From contig VZRN01011461.1 in assembly GCA_013397935.1 (NCBI GenBank), forward strand, positions 2,596,255-2,660,254: DNA of 64,000 nucleotides, given 5' to 3'. Numbering within the stretch: the stretch's first letter is position 1; each line of letters opens with the position of its first letter. The translations under genes and the position numbers were made by a program. Shown piece after piece: positions 1 to 12,050 of the stretch. A model generated the notes under the pieces. It worked only from the letters and a program-made list of their open reading frames with translations, searched no databases and had not been told where the DNA came from. The stretch is from Dasyornis broadbenti (lineage: Eukaryota; Chordata; Aves; Passeriformes; Dasyornithidae).

Positions 1-717
1 GTGCCAGTAAAAGCCACACCAGGGACTGTCTGTGAGAGCTGACTTGCTCCCAGTGTGGAACACAAGCCAAGGAGGTGACATGCAGGAGGATACAGCTCTC
101 ACGCTGCTGCTGTAACACCACCATCAATTTTGTGGACAGTAGGGATCACCTTACAGGCTGGTGGAAATGAAAGCATTAACAGTACATGTCGCTATTAAAA
201 ATGTACCTATGGGCTTTTTAAAAAAAATCAGTCCAGGCAAATGGAATTGCCTTTGCTTCCTGCTTTCCAGAGATGTTATCTGGAATTACTATCTCAGCAA
301 GTCCTCTGCCTCCATGCTTGCCAGCTAGGGTTTTACATTCACTACAGCAAGCACACTTTGGATTTGTTCTAGAGAGGGGTGAAGTATGAATCTGAGAAAA
401 ACAAAACCTCATCACACCCAAAGAGCCATGACATTTTCCTAGCACAACTGTTTCTACCAACTTGAGAATTGTCTCCAGTGAGCACAAAGGAGCAGGACTC
501 ACTTGTACCCAATCAGTGAAAAAGGAGAAGTGGCTCCACACAAGTGTTATCAAACACTAAAATAAATCATCTCTGCAGCCTTCAGAGCCACACATTAAAG
601 CAAAGCCAAGCAGGCAAAAGCACCTTTCAAAGCCTGCATTTCAAACCAGTATGTGATGTGTTTCTCACACCAATGACACGGAATTGGGCGCAGAGCTGGT
701 ACAGCTGAGGGCTGTGC
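1..717. other. CARHSP1 intron sequence, left edge
   Basis: No exon, repeat or RNA gene is recognised. The second half of the CARHSP1 cold-shock domain was looked for on the minus strand and not seen. Confidence 0.6.
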
Positions 718-1255
718 TGCTGTTCAGCCAGACCCTGACAGGCTGGAGAATTGGGCAGAGAGCAGCCTCATGAGGTTCAGCAAAGGCAAGTGCAGGGTCC
801 TGCCCCGGGGGAGGGATAACCCCGGGCACCAGCACAGGCTGGGGCTGACCCGCTGGAGAGCAGCCCTGCAGAGAAAGACCTCGGGGTTCTGGTGGGTGTC
901 AAGTTGGCCAGGAGCCAGCAGTGTGCCCTGGGGGCCGGGAGGGCCAGTGGGATCCCGAGCAAGTCAGGAAGAGAGTGGCCAGCGGGTCAGGGAGGTGACC
1001 CTGCCCTCTGCTCAGTCCTAGTGAGGCACATCCAGTTCTGGGCTCCTCAGGACAAGAGAGACAAGGAGCTACCAGGGAGGGCCCAGCAGAGGCCACAAAG
1101 ATGACGAGAGGTCTGGAGCGTCTCTCCTATGAGGAGCAACTGCAGGAGCTGGGCCTGGTTCATCTGGAGAAGAGAAGACTGAGAGGGAATCTCATTATAC
1201 GTATTTAATTATCTCCAGAGGTCCCTTCCAACCCTAACAATTCTGTGATTCCGTA
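718..1255 (+). mobile_element. CR1 LINE, 3' fragment
   Basis: The sequence follows the avian CR1 reverse-transcriptase C-terminal region and 3' end. It reads through the familiar blocks CAAAGGCAAGTGCAGGGTCCTG, the GGCCACAAAGATGA block and CTCCTATGAGGAGCAACTG, and ends near GGTCCCTTCCAACC followed by a degenerate ATTCTGTGATTC terminus. The reading frame is broken, and much of the CR1 segment between about 1195 and 1215 is missing relative to the family. It is 5'-truncated, as CR1 copies usually are, and oriented with the plus strand, antisense to CARHSP1. Confidence 0.85.
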
Positions 1256-4200
1256 TTTCCACCCACATCTCACAAGTCCAACACAATAAAGCAGTTTTGT
1301 TGCAAGTTCCACTCATGAAACATGTCCAGGTGTCCACATTCATGCACAGATATACAGAAAATTTTGCAGACACCAAGTGAAGCTTTTGAATGCCACACAC
1401 ATTTGACTTTATTTTTGGGCTAATGCTCACTTATAGAAAGAAATGTCATCCTCTGTGTTATTATCTTACAAAAAATAAAGAAACTTATAGCAAACAGACA
1501 TCTCATCTCATGGAAGACATTTTCACTGAAGTGTAACCTCACATCTCCTCAAAGCTTAGGAAAGAAAATAATTTAATTCCTCAAATTAAATGTTTATGTT
1601 GAAAATCATATTAATCTGCAAGACAGGCAGCTACTCCCAGTGCTTAAAACCTTCACTAATCATCACAGCTTAGTGATGAACACAGAGGAACAGTCTATCT
1701 TGCCGAATCCACACTGGCATAACCATTTTGTCCAAGAATCCTGAAATCCCAGCTTTTGAGAACTGATTCGGGAGAAAGGATCCGCTTTCATTTCACAAGT
1801 AGATGCCTATACCCCACTGAGACAGTGAACAGACTAACATCTCTCTCACATTCAGATTTCACTGAATAAACAGGTAGAAAAGAATCACTTGAAAAACATA
1901 AGGAGGATCTCAAAACTCACATTCTGCAAACCAGAGTCACTGGAGTCCCCTGAGCCACAGGCCTGGTTACAGAATGCTGCTGCAGAAAGCAATTCCCGTT
2001 AATAAAGAGCAATCTATCAAATTCACTGAGAAATAAACTGAAATGGAAGGCATTACTAATTCGTCCTTCCAGTGTTGCCTTGCATCAGAATTAAGGCAGT
2101 GATACCATCACCCTCCAGCACTAAAAGCTATTTCAAACAACTCAAATATACTCCGAGTAATTAAAGAACACAATGTGCTGAAACCTCCAGTACTTCAATA
2201 ATAGCACTTTTCACTAACAGGTTGAGGCAGAAACATCAGCTATTTTTGAACTGAAGCTCTGAGACGGTACCTACATATGGAACACTTAAAACAGTGGCCC
2301 ATTCCTGGTGCAATAGAAGAAATGCTGTTGACTTCAAGAGAGCAGAATTGACCTGAAGGAGTTGTAATAACACAAAACACTTCAATCCCACCCAATCCAT
2401 ACGAGGTAACCTTGCTGTTTCTGAAAGAGCAAGGCAAAGAGCCTTTGAACACACCAATAATTTCTTCTTGAAGAAGAAAGGCATTGTTTGCCTGCTGTGG
2501 AGATGAGAGGAGAAGTGCAGGGCCATACTGAGAGCCAAGTCAGTTAAAGCCCAGAAAGGACTCAGAGCCAGGTCTGCTCTGACAGGAAGAGATCACCCAG
2601 GGAGGCAGTGGACTCTCAGCACTGGAATTGCCAGCCATGGGCTGTGCAAAGCTTCTGCCAGACTGGCGCAGGTGGGTGGGGTAGAGGAGGTTCCCTCCAA
2701 CCATCCCCTGCTGCACTGCAGGAAGAGCACATGGAGACTGCTCCTGGTGGAGCTTTGGGTTGAAATGGTGCGGAAATGGCTGAGAACAAAGAGAGCCAGG
2801 CTGGCCCAGGGAGTGGGCACTGGGCTGTGAGCTGGGCAGCCAGAGCTCAGGCTGGGGGCTGTGTCTGGGGGCCAGAGCCCCTCACCCCTGCCCACAGAGC
2901 AGCTCTGCCCCTGCCAGCCCTCCTCTGCTCCAGCTTTCCCAGTCAAGGGTGGTGCGAGGGCACGGCTGGGTGAGGCTGGTGCAGCAAAGAACCTCCTGCC
3001 TCAGCAAAACAAACACACTGAACATACCTCCACAAGTGTGGCTGCCCATAAACTTTTACAACCCTGGTGACTCGTTCAGGGGTGCTTTAGGATAGAGGGG
3101 GTGGGTGGTAGGGTGGCATGACACGTTCAGGGCACAGCTACTCAAATTTAGCTTATTGATGGCTCCCAGTCAAAGCGTTTTGAGAGCAGATGGGATCAAT
3201 ACGCCAACAGCACAGCCCACGAGAGGGGACTCCTGTCACAGGGGGCCTCTCACACAGAGCACCAAAAATCACACAGACAAAATTATTTTCATAATGTCAT
3301 TTGGGATTTCAGCATAGGAGACATATGGGAGAAACAGGAAAACCATCACTGGAGTTTCTACTGGAGGGGAATTAAGGGCAGGAACACCTCGTGCACCCAG
3401 AATCAGACAGAAGGATGTGTTGGGCTGTAGGATAGGAACCTGAAAGAGCAGCTCACATTTTGTACAAACAAAACAGCAACCCCAATCAAAAACTCAACTC
3501 CAGGGTTTTAAGAGGATTAATTTCACATAACTGAAGAAAATTTTACTGAACTCATTGGAAGAGAAAATGTACAGGAGGAAAAAAAAAAAAACAGGACTGA
3601 AAATAGACAGTTCTTTAAAAGGAATTCATTAGAAGGCTGAAAATTCATGTTTCTGTGAGAAGGCTGTTGTAACTAAACCCCTGCTGATCAGTAACTGCAT
3701 AGGTCAGACTAGATGTTCACAGTTAAATTTTTTTAATTGTGACATAGGAAATGCTATTTTTAAGTTATTCAGGAAACAAGGAGAAATTTTGTGTTTGCAT
3801 TAGAGAAAAGAGAAAGGAGATATTTAATGACACGTCCTTGGGCTGAACACAAGTCAGACCACTGAGCCTATTTGCACCCAGGAGCCCTACAAAGCTTTGG
3901 TGTGTCAATGCCCATAGAGCAGTAACATTCCAGAAACCTGGAGGAAAGCCAAGTGCTCCTTCTCCAAGGACACACGCTACACACAGAACCAGGAAAGACA
4001 GCTGGGGCAATGTGAGTAGGTTTGGTAAAGGCTTTTGTTGACTTACCACCGGATAACCACTCTGAACAACAAATGAGGATTATACAGCTTCAATACTGTG
4101 AACAATAGGTGGAATAAAACTGGTGATAGATCTAGAGGAGGTTACTGAGAATAAATATTGATCAGTCTTAACACACACATCCTCACAAAACAGCCTCAAC

Positions 4201-5267
4201 ACTGGCCAACACCTCAATCTAGGAACAAATATAAAAATTGCTCATTAAACCTTGCAGATTAGCCATGCAATAAACACCAAGGACAGTGCAGGTATGAGGT
4301 GTGCTCGGGGTTCCTGGGCAGGCAGGGCCTGTCCCAGTGGAATTGTGCTGCTCTGCAACCAAACCAGAAGTTGCACATCCAGGAACCAGGAATGCAGACA
4401 CGGCTGTTGGGAATGCCAGGCTGTATCTGGGACTGCACCAAACTTTGACACTGCAAAGGATGCTGAGGTCAGAGCAGGTAAGCAACTCTGCAAAGACTGG
4501 GGATAAACGGCTAATGCGATTATGGGATGTACAGAAAGAGAAACAGAGCAGGGCTCTGGAGGAGATTTTATCTCCTTACACTGAAAGTATGTGTACAGTG
4601 TATAGTCTTAAAATTATACTTAAATTCTTCAGTCTCTTTTCTAAGTATGCTGCAAAAACTAGTTTAGACTGGATAAAAATTCTCAGCAAGGGACTTAAAA
4701 AGCTTTATCTGTTTAGTTTATCAAAAGGTAAATTCAGAGCGGGTGGTTCTCAGTGTGTTGAGGACAAAAAAGGCTGAGGTACTAATGAACCCTTTAAGAG
4801 AGAAAGATTTAACTATAAACTGCTCACAACCTAAGCTAAATAAATTCAAGGAAGTAATAAAGTGTGACTTTTCTCAACAGTAAAGGCAATTAACCTTTAG
4901 CTTAATAATGGTACAAGCAGTGCAAAGTAAAAGTAGTGTATTTTCAGTGTTATAAATCTTTAAGTTAAAACTAGACACTGCATAGAGTATTTGCTTCAGG
5001 TGAATGCAAGTTTCTGGGTCTGGGCAAAACTGTGTAGCTCATTCTAAGAGATTCAAGGATCATCTTCTAGTTTTTAACTCAGTAGATTTATAGTAATACA
5101 TGAAAAGAACAGCATAATCTATTGCTGCCAGTAACATCTGCATAACCCCTCTTTGCTGGGGTAAGGGCAACAGATTATAAACCAATCTTGTGTCTGAAAC
5201 GTCAAAAGCGTTCAGTAACGAAGGCAAAGCAGAGCTGCAGCCTTCCCTGGCCACAGCCAGCACTCAC
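1256..5267. other. CARHSP1 intron sequence
   Basis: No exon was recognised on either strand. A GC-richer patch at about 2590-2990 holds overlapping chance ORFs on both strands. Confidence 0.6.
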
Positions 5268-5390
5268 TCTGAGATGTGCACGAAGATGTCGGGCCCTCCG
5301 TCCGCAGGGGTGATGAAGCCGTGGCCTTTGGAGCGGCAGAAGCACTTGCAGACCCCTTTGTAGACAGGGCCCTCGGACGCTCTCACCGTG
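5268..5390 (-). CDS. CARHSP1: CARHSP1 coding exon, first half of cold-shock domain
   Basis: This 123-nt internal exon has an acceptor ending in CAG at 5391 and a strong donor CTCAGA|GTGAGT with the intron starting at 5267. It enters in phase 2, completing Ala58, and leaves in phase 2 with GA, which is compatible with the Asp expected next in the family. It encodes residues 58-98. RNP1 is seen as KGHGFITP (about residues 79-86) and RNP2 as DIFVHIS (about 92-98), the two nucleic-acid-binding strands of a cold-shock domain. The Cys-rich VCKCFC stretch before RNP1 is typical of CARHSP1. The TFSAT motif spans the junction with the previous exon; its serine aligns with the Akt/calcineurin-regulated Ser52 of human CARHSP1 (family knowledge). 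The remainder of the domain is in an exon not found in the window. Confidence 0.95.
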
Positions 5391-7642
5391 CTGCGGGAGG
5401 GAGCACAGAGAGCAGGTCAGTGCTGGGCACACACAGGGCACACAGAGCACGGGGGCACAGTGGCCAAACCCTCCCTCCTGGGGAGCACATTCCCCTGCAG
5501 CGGCTGCTCAGTGCTCACTGTCACACACTGCACGTCTCACCTGGGGCCGTTTGAGGGGACACAGAGATGAAGATGTTTGCTAGCACTATAATGCATCAGT
5601 CCCCATCTTGAATTCATCACTGAGCCAAATTTTCCTCCAGACACCATACTAAATGTAAGAACCTTCTGCCTTTGATGAGTTTGGGAGTACCAGTGTGCAC
5701 CTGAGTGTTGTGCCTTCCCAAATTTCACAGCAAGTGTGAAGCCCAGCTGTAGCTCATAACACCAAGGCTTGTGTCTGAACTCCTCCTCCGCTGTCATGGG
5801 ACCTGTATTTTAAAACCAGACACATTTGCAGAACCACCTTTAGGGTGACTTTCTGCCATCAAGAAAAACAACTCACATGAATTATGACCTGTCCCGAAAA
5901 CCGTGTGGTTAAATCCTTTCCTCCATCAAATACACTGAGTGCAGCCTCCAGGGATCCAAACTCACTTAAACACTTCCATTAACGAAACCAGCTGTTTTAG
6001 ACACTTTATGGTGAGTTACTAGATCAGAACCTTCCTCATGCCATGAGTATCCATAGGTTGCTTCCATGTTAGAAGAGGATTTTGGTGCAATTCTTCACCC
6101 ACAGTTGACTGTGCTGTCATTTGGTTACATCAATCATGGCAACTTGGACATCACTGTCCCAAATATTTAAATTTTACTGAAGTCTAAATAGAATTGTTAA
6201 GAAAAATAAAATGGTAACAGCTCTGTTCCTTAAATCGAACTAACAATAAAGAAATGCAGTCGAAAGTGCTAAAGAAAGAAATTGCCATTAAATCACTTCA
6301 TTTCCAGCTCTATAAAGCTGTCAACACACCTGACCCCACAAGTGCTTGCTACACAGAAAAGCACTCACTGTCCTAAACAAACCATTAAAGTTCAATTGCG
6401 TCTTTCAAAGAGATAAGGCACTGTGGGGGATGAGGCCCCCCACTTCCAGTGAACCAAAATTAAATAATCCCACTGAATAATAAGCCACTGCCTGTCACAT
6501 TCATCTCTTTATTCAACTGCTCACCTGGAGATCCTCTTGTTTAAAGAGGACACACACAAAAAAAAGTCTGGAGCTATTTTGATTTTCAGGGCAAACAAAT
6601 GCAGCAAGATTCCTACACTAATTAATGATTAAAGAACTGTGGAAGCCAAATAACAGATTCTTTCTTTTTGAAAGAACCAGACTAAGATTAACAGCTGAGA
6701 AGACTTACAAAGAGTTCATTATTAACACAGCACTGAGACAAGCCAGCTTGGACTTGCTTTTCAAGGGCAACCCCAATTATTAAGTCAATTATGTTCCTTT
6801 TAGCAATCTACTTCCATCAGGAAGTTTAGAGCATTTGAAGGCTTTTGGAACTGACAACATATAAATTTTCTTTTGCTGCTCTTCTTTTTTGCCTCATTTT
6901 GAATTCAGAAGTAATAATATGAAGCATCAGTGAGATTGTTATTATTTAAATCCGCATGGATAACTCTGGAAGCAAAGAGCTGGATAACACTGCAAGAAGC
7001 AAAAGGGAAAAAGCTCACCAAGCAGATGGAGTGGCCCAAAACAGGCTGGCTGTGGGGCTGAGATCTTACAGCCACAGCGTTCACTCAGCACTGCCAGACC
7101 TCCCTCACATAGAAATAAAAGGCTGTGGTAAAAGCTTTGCATTATCCTCTGATTCAAAGGCTCTGAGATGACCAAGGAAGGCCACATTGCCTTCTCCTCT
7201 CCGGGAGGTGCATCACAGGCACTGGGAATTCTTTGCAATGGCCAAACCTTGCAACGCCATCCTGGGCTGCTGCACTGGGGAGTCCCCTCGGCACAGGGCT
7301 CCCAGGAGCCTGCACAGCACCACGGGGCCCCAGCAAGGCTCCGGGGAAGCCAGCTCTGCTGCAGGATCACTGCCTCAAATGACTACAAACAGCAACAAAT
7401 CTCATCTCATGGAAAACCTCATACAAAAAGCCTTAGAGAAGGAGATCAGGGTTCACACCCTGATAACCAGCATATGCTTTTGCAGGTCTCTTTGAGCAAT
7501 CTTAAGATGGAGATATGAAAGCTGAAGAAGAAAAGGAAACAAGGAAACCTTTTCCTCTGAAAAGTGATGGAGTATCCCTAAAACGTAACCTAGATGCTAG
7601 CACTGGTATCAGGAGTAAAAACTAAAACAGTGAGGTCTGGTC

Positions 7643-7691
7643 CAGTACCTCATGGGAGAAGAGAGACCAGTACTTCAGGGAGAAGAGAGAC
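7643..7691 (+). repeat. Tandem duplication of a 24-25 bp unit
   Basis: CAGTACCTCATGGGAGAAGA plus GAGAC (7643-7667) is followed directly by CAGTACTTCAGGGAGAAGAG plus AGAC (7668-7691). The copies differ by one substitution and one deleted base. The duplication lies immediately before the poly-A tract. Confidence 0.9.
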
Positions 7692-7692
7692 C

Positions 7693-7720
7693 ATGCCAAA
7701 AAAAAAAAAAAANNNAAGAG

Positions 7721-7748
<28 letters not shown>
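7693..7748 (+). repeat. Poly-A tract with an assembly gap (nnn)
   Basis: Two long runs of A flank NNN at about 7713-7715 and a short AAGAG. The run is probably mis-sized in the assembly. It lies in CARHSP1 intron 2, so on the transcribed strand it is a T tract. Confidence 0.9.
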
Positions 7749-7752
<4 letters not shown>

Positions 7753-8096
7753 AATCTGACAAGGAAACACCAACAGGAACTGGTCCTGAGAGCCACAACC
7801 CAATGTCTGAAGTGAAGTAAAACTTCAGACAAGGAGCTCTGTTATGAAAAATCTTGGTGTATTTTCCCCTCCCTGTAAAGAGTCAAGAGACTTTGAACAC
7901 CCTTTACTAAAAGAGCATTGACAAAATATAGGATATTTGGACTAAAAGCCTAAAGGCACCAGAATTTATTGGAGAAGAGTAACACACCAAAGCATTTTCA
8001 GCTACAAACACCCCTCCTTCCCACAGCTGCCTTGGCCTGTGCAGAGGCTCACCCCTCTCAGCTGTGCCTGTGGAAGGCAGGAGTTGCAGTACTCAC

Positions 8097-8269
8097 GCGG
8101 AAAAGGTCCTGGTGCGGCGGGTGGGCAGCGGGCTGGGGATGAGGTACCCCCGCATGGGGGACGGGGAGCGCTCGCGGGGCCTGCGGCTCTCAGGCAGATG
8201 GAGCGAGCTGGGCGAGGGGGGAGAGGCAGGGGACTGCTGCGAGGCGGATGAAGTGGACTCAGCAGACAT
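8097..8269 (-). CDS. CARHSP1: CARHSP1 start-codon exon, Ser/Pro-rich N-terminus
   Basis: The coding part begins at the ATG complementary to 8267-8269 and ends at a donor TCCGC|GTGAGT (intron from 8096), giving 57 codons plus two bases. The exon itself probably starts at 8289 after a pyrimidine-rich acceptor ending in CTAG, so about 20 nt of 5' UTR precede the start. The peptide starts MSAESTSSAS, is Ser/Pro-rich and disordered, and contains RERSPSP, then PSPLPTRRTRTFSA, the most conserved part of the CARHSP1 N-terminus. Serines at about 35, 37, 46 and 57 line up with the phosphosites known in the mammalian protein (Ser30, 32, 41, 52). This start is chosen because it is the first ATG after the acceptor and gives the expected length of linker before the cold-shock domain. 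The extreme N-terminus differs from human, which is usual for this segment. Confidence 0.93.
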
Positions 8270-10571
8270 TCCTGAGGCCTGAGAAGAGCCTAGAGAAAGG
8301 AAGAGAACTGATTTAGCCTAAAACAGGAATTGTCATGAAAGGCACAAATTCTTGCAGTGCTGATTTGGTAAGAATGTGACTCACTTCCTGCAGACGTACA
8401 CACGCACACAGTTGCACCGAAAGCTCCTGCTCTGTATCACTGAGTTAATGTTTTGTAAGGTTTATTTATTTTTAAATGTCACAGCTTTTGTCAACTGTAC
8501 TAGGAAGCTCCGCTGCAAACAGATTACTCCACAACTAATGTATTTGCTGACTCCTGCCTCACTCACAGGCGATGGCTCTCGAGGCACAGTTGAACTCCAG
8601 CTCGTGGTGTGCCCCACACACCTCCCTGACTGATGGGCTTTGACCATAGGCAGCACAGAGGAGCCTCCTGCATCTGCACACAAGCACACATTACAAGAAA
8701 AGAAGCCCTTGAAGGAGAAATGCTGAGGTAAAGCTGCACCTCCACTGCTGCAGGTGGGTTTTGATTGTGATCACTGTGATAACTTCATTGCTGCGGTTGC
8801 TCGCTTATTAACACAGCTCTGTCAGCTCCTAACACCTGCAGCTCGACTGCGAGAAGAGCAGCATAGAAGTGCTCCTTAATTCCCTTCAGTCTGAGCCAGA
8901 CAGACAGCTGATTTACTCTGTCTGGGACAGGAACACAGGCAAAGCTGGGTGATCCCTCCTGCCTGGGGAGATCTGGCAGACCCAGCAATCCCCTTGGGGA
9001 GGTCTGAGTCTGCCACAGTCTCCCAGCAAGTAGGAAGCCAATGCTCCACATCTGCATCCAGACCCCCAGCAGCCTCAGGTTTGCTCTTATTCAGGTCCTA
9101 CAGCAGAGGAGGAGAAGATCCCCTTCTCTTCTCAGCACACCACCAGCAGCACATCACACAACAAGCACAACTCCCAGAATCCATGGAAAGAATAGGATAT
9201 GAAACAGCAGCAATTCTGCTCACACAGTTGCATGGCTTATGAGTGCAGGAATGACAGAAATAAGGGGAAGTAATCAGCACTGTTCTGGTGTTACTATGCA
9301 AGTCCCCATCCACACTGGAAGGGGAAGAAGATGTACAAAAATAACCAATAACCCTCTACAGTCTTACTTAAGAAGACTGAAAATATCTGGTTATCTGGAT
9401 GAGTTAGCAAAAAACATGGCTATCTGAGTCAAGAAAATATCATGAAGGCAAGAAAAGCTGCCTTTAAGACCAATAGTTTAATTGAACTGAAATCTCTCAC
9501 ATCCATTATGCACCCTCCCCTTGACACCCACACTCCCCAGCCCATGAATTATGGAGTGGATCCTTTACATGACATTTGAGAGATGCAGCCTTCTTGTCAA
9601 TGACAAATTCATATTATTTCTTCCTGAAAATAAGGACTAAAATTAAAAAGGCTTCTTAAGAATGAAGTCACCAGGGAACAAAGGCTTTTGTCTTTAATTG
9701 CTCAGGGTGTTGAGAGGATAGAAGTGGATAGTCATGTTCCCTCCTGTACCATCTTGAGCTTTCCCCGCTGTTCTCAAGAGCAACTCAGCTGAGAACAAAA
9801 CCGCAGCTTTAGGGATGGCATTTCAAATATGGATGGCATCTGTCACCCATGAGCTAATGCCCTGCCCAGTGTCACAGCACAATGTTCTACTCAGACTGAG
9901 ATGATAACACCAAAGGGTCAGGATTTTCCAAGCTTCTTCCTCCTCCAAACAGACCTGCTGTGCTGGCTGGTGCAGAGGAAGTCTCAATTTTCTAAAGACC
10001 TCTCCTTTGGACACCTTGCTTTCAAGGAATGCATGTTTGACACGGCAGGACCATAGTCCTAATAAGTCACAGGAAAAATAATACAAACAATTAAAATCTA
10101 ATTCTGATAATTCAGCACATATGGGTTGGTCTGTGCACAAGTGAAAATGTAGCTTTCAGAATCACATGCTTTCTGTCCTCATCTAAATATAAACCAGCTT
10201 GTCAGGTGACAAGCAAAAAGAGTATTCACCCTTCTACTGCAATACAACCACAGAGTACTGCCTGTCCCCTTCCTCAAACAAGAGTAGAGAGGCTGGAGAA
10301 TTTTCCCTCCTTTCTTTAAAACACAGACAAACCACAAAAATATTTACAAATAAAAAAGACTAAATAGAGTTAGAAGTGTGCTACTGTATGTTATTGTTCC
10401 CACTTATATTATTTTGGTGCCCTCTGCTCTGTAAACATAAAATAAAAGTGATGTAGAACATTCAGTACCATTTCACTGCACAAATACCCTTTTTGTTCTC
10501 TGCCCACGGCCAAGGTAGATGAATAGCCCCGACTCCCATCATTTCTATTACACGAGCCCTACGTGGTGCAC

Positions 10572-10627
10572 AGAGCTGGGGGAGAGCTGACACAAACACG
10601 GAGCTGGGGGAGAGCTGACACAAACAC
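10572..10627 (+). repeat. 28-bp tandem duplication
   Basis: Two adjacent copies of [AG]GAGCTGGGGGAGAGCTGA followed by CACAAACAC occupy 10572-10599 and 10600-10627. They differ only at the first base, which suggests a recent duplication or a two-copy minisatellite. Confidence 0.95.
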
Positions 10628-11998
10628 ACTCAGCCAGAGGCACCCAGCGGCAGCCACGCTCCGCTTCACGCTGCCACAGGGGATGCACACCAGCAAGCAA
10701 GGGGAAGGCTGTGCCTGGGCTGCAGCTCGCTCTGTATGGGCAGCGTGTTGCATCACTGCAAGGAGAGTGCACTGGCACATCCCTCTGCCTCTTGGGCTTC
10801 TCTGACCCTTGTAAAAATCAGGCAGAGTGAGAAGGATTGGAGACCGAACGGCCATGTGTGTGTACAGCGGGATGTCAGCAGCTCCCACCTCCCATGACCC
10901 TCAGCAGAAGATCACTTCATCTGAACCTTTACAAAGAGAAACGTGCAGCTTGGCTCTTTCAGTCTGTGCTGGTGTGGCCACTTCTTGATGTTGTTCATAC
11001 AGGGTTCAACTCATTTCCCTTGGCAGCCCTCCTGAGGGAGCAGAGACACTGTCCCCACTTTGCAGGCGCAGCTGGAGGCACTGGGAGGCCGGGCAGTGTT
11101 GATACAGGAAGCCTTCAGCAAAAACTCAAAACAAAACAAAACTCACGCCCCAGCCCTCCCAGCCTCCTCCTCACAAATGCTTTGCCTTCCTAAGGCAGTT
11201 ACCAGCAGTCTTCAGAGATGTTTTCCAGATGTTATCTTGGGTTCTAAAGTGACTCCCTCTAAATCAAGAATCACCCCTGGGACTCGGACAGCTGCCTACC
11301 AGCCCTTCCTCAGCACCCACAAATTCCTTCCTCTTTTTGTGACTTGCTGAACAAACCCACTTTCCTACATCTCTCACAAGCCCACCACCTCCCATCCCAC
11401 TTCCATTAGGCTTTCCCTGTCCCTCCAGCCCAGCCACCACTCCCCACTCGGCTGTGGCAAGGACAGCAACCCATGAACCCCAGACAGCACCACCAGTGCA
11501 GCCACGCCAAGCTCCCAGGAGCATCTATCCATCCCCCTGTGCCTCGGGAAGGCAGCCAGCACTTCACAGCAGCAAGCCAGCACTGCAGAAAGCCCAGCAG
11601 TGAGAGATCCCAGCCATGCCACAGAGCAGGGCCAGCACAGACGGTATCTCTCTTCTGCTTGAGCCAGCAAAACATTTGCCTGTGGGTATTTACAGAACGA
11701 ATGTAGCATGACGTAAGGTGGTGATGTTTTCAGGCTCTTTAGGAAACTCCAACCATGTGCCACATTACCCTGAAATCTGCCCATATTTCAACATGCGTCA
11801 TTTATCTTTCTCCAACATGATTTTCTTTTTAATATTTATGTTTAGAAGTGCACGGAACTAAAACATAAATAAAATAAATTACAGTTGCATCATGGCAACA
11901 ATAGACTAATTTAACATTTCAAAGCAAAAATATCTTTTTACCATGCTTTTTTTAGAAAAATTGGCCAATGTGTGCAGAAAGAGACCCCAAAATGTCAT

Positions 11999-12050
11999 CT
12001 GTAACAGGTGACCTACAAAGCACCTGTAACAAGTGAACTACAAAGAGCAC
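11999..12050 (+). repeat. Imperfect 25-27 bp tandem duplication
   Basis: CTGTAACAGGTGACCTACAA plus AGCAC (11999-12023) is followed by CTGTAACAAGTGAACTACAA plus AGAGCAC (12024-12050). The copies have two substitutions and a 2-bp insertion between them, so the event is older than the one at 10.6 kb. Confidence 0.9.

Larger units (their letters stand above)
5391..8096. other. CARHSP1 intron 2
   Basis: Bounded by the donor at 8096 and the acceptor at 5391. It contains the 24-bp duplication and the gapped poly-A tract. Nothing else is recognised. Confidence 0.8.

Noticed and set aside
770..1104. Short ORFs at 0.8-1.1 kb
   Set aside because: They are remnants of the CR1 element in broken frames, not genes.
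5202..5450. 82-codon minus-strand ORF across the CARHSP1 exon
   Set aside because: It reads the cold-shock exon in the wrong frame. The correct frame is set by the RNP motifs and splice phases.
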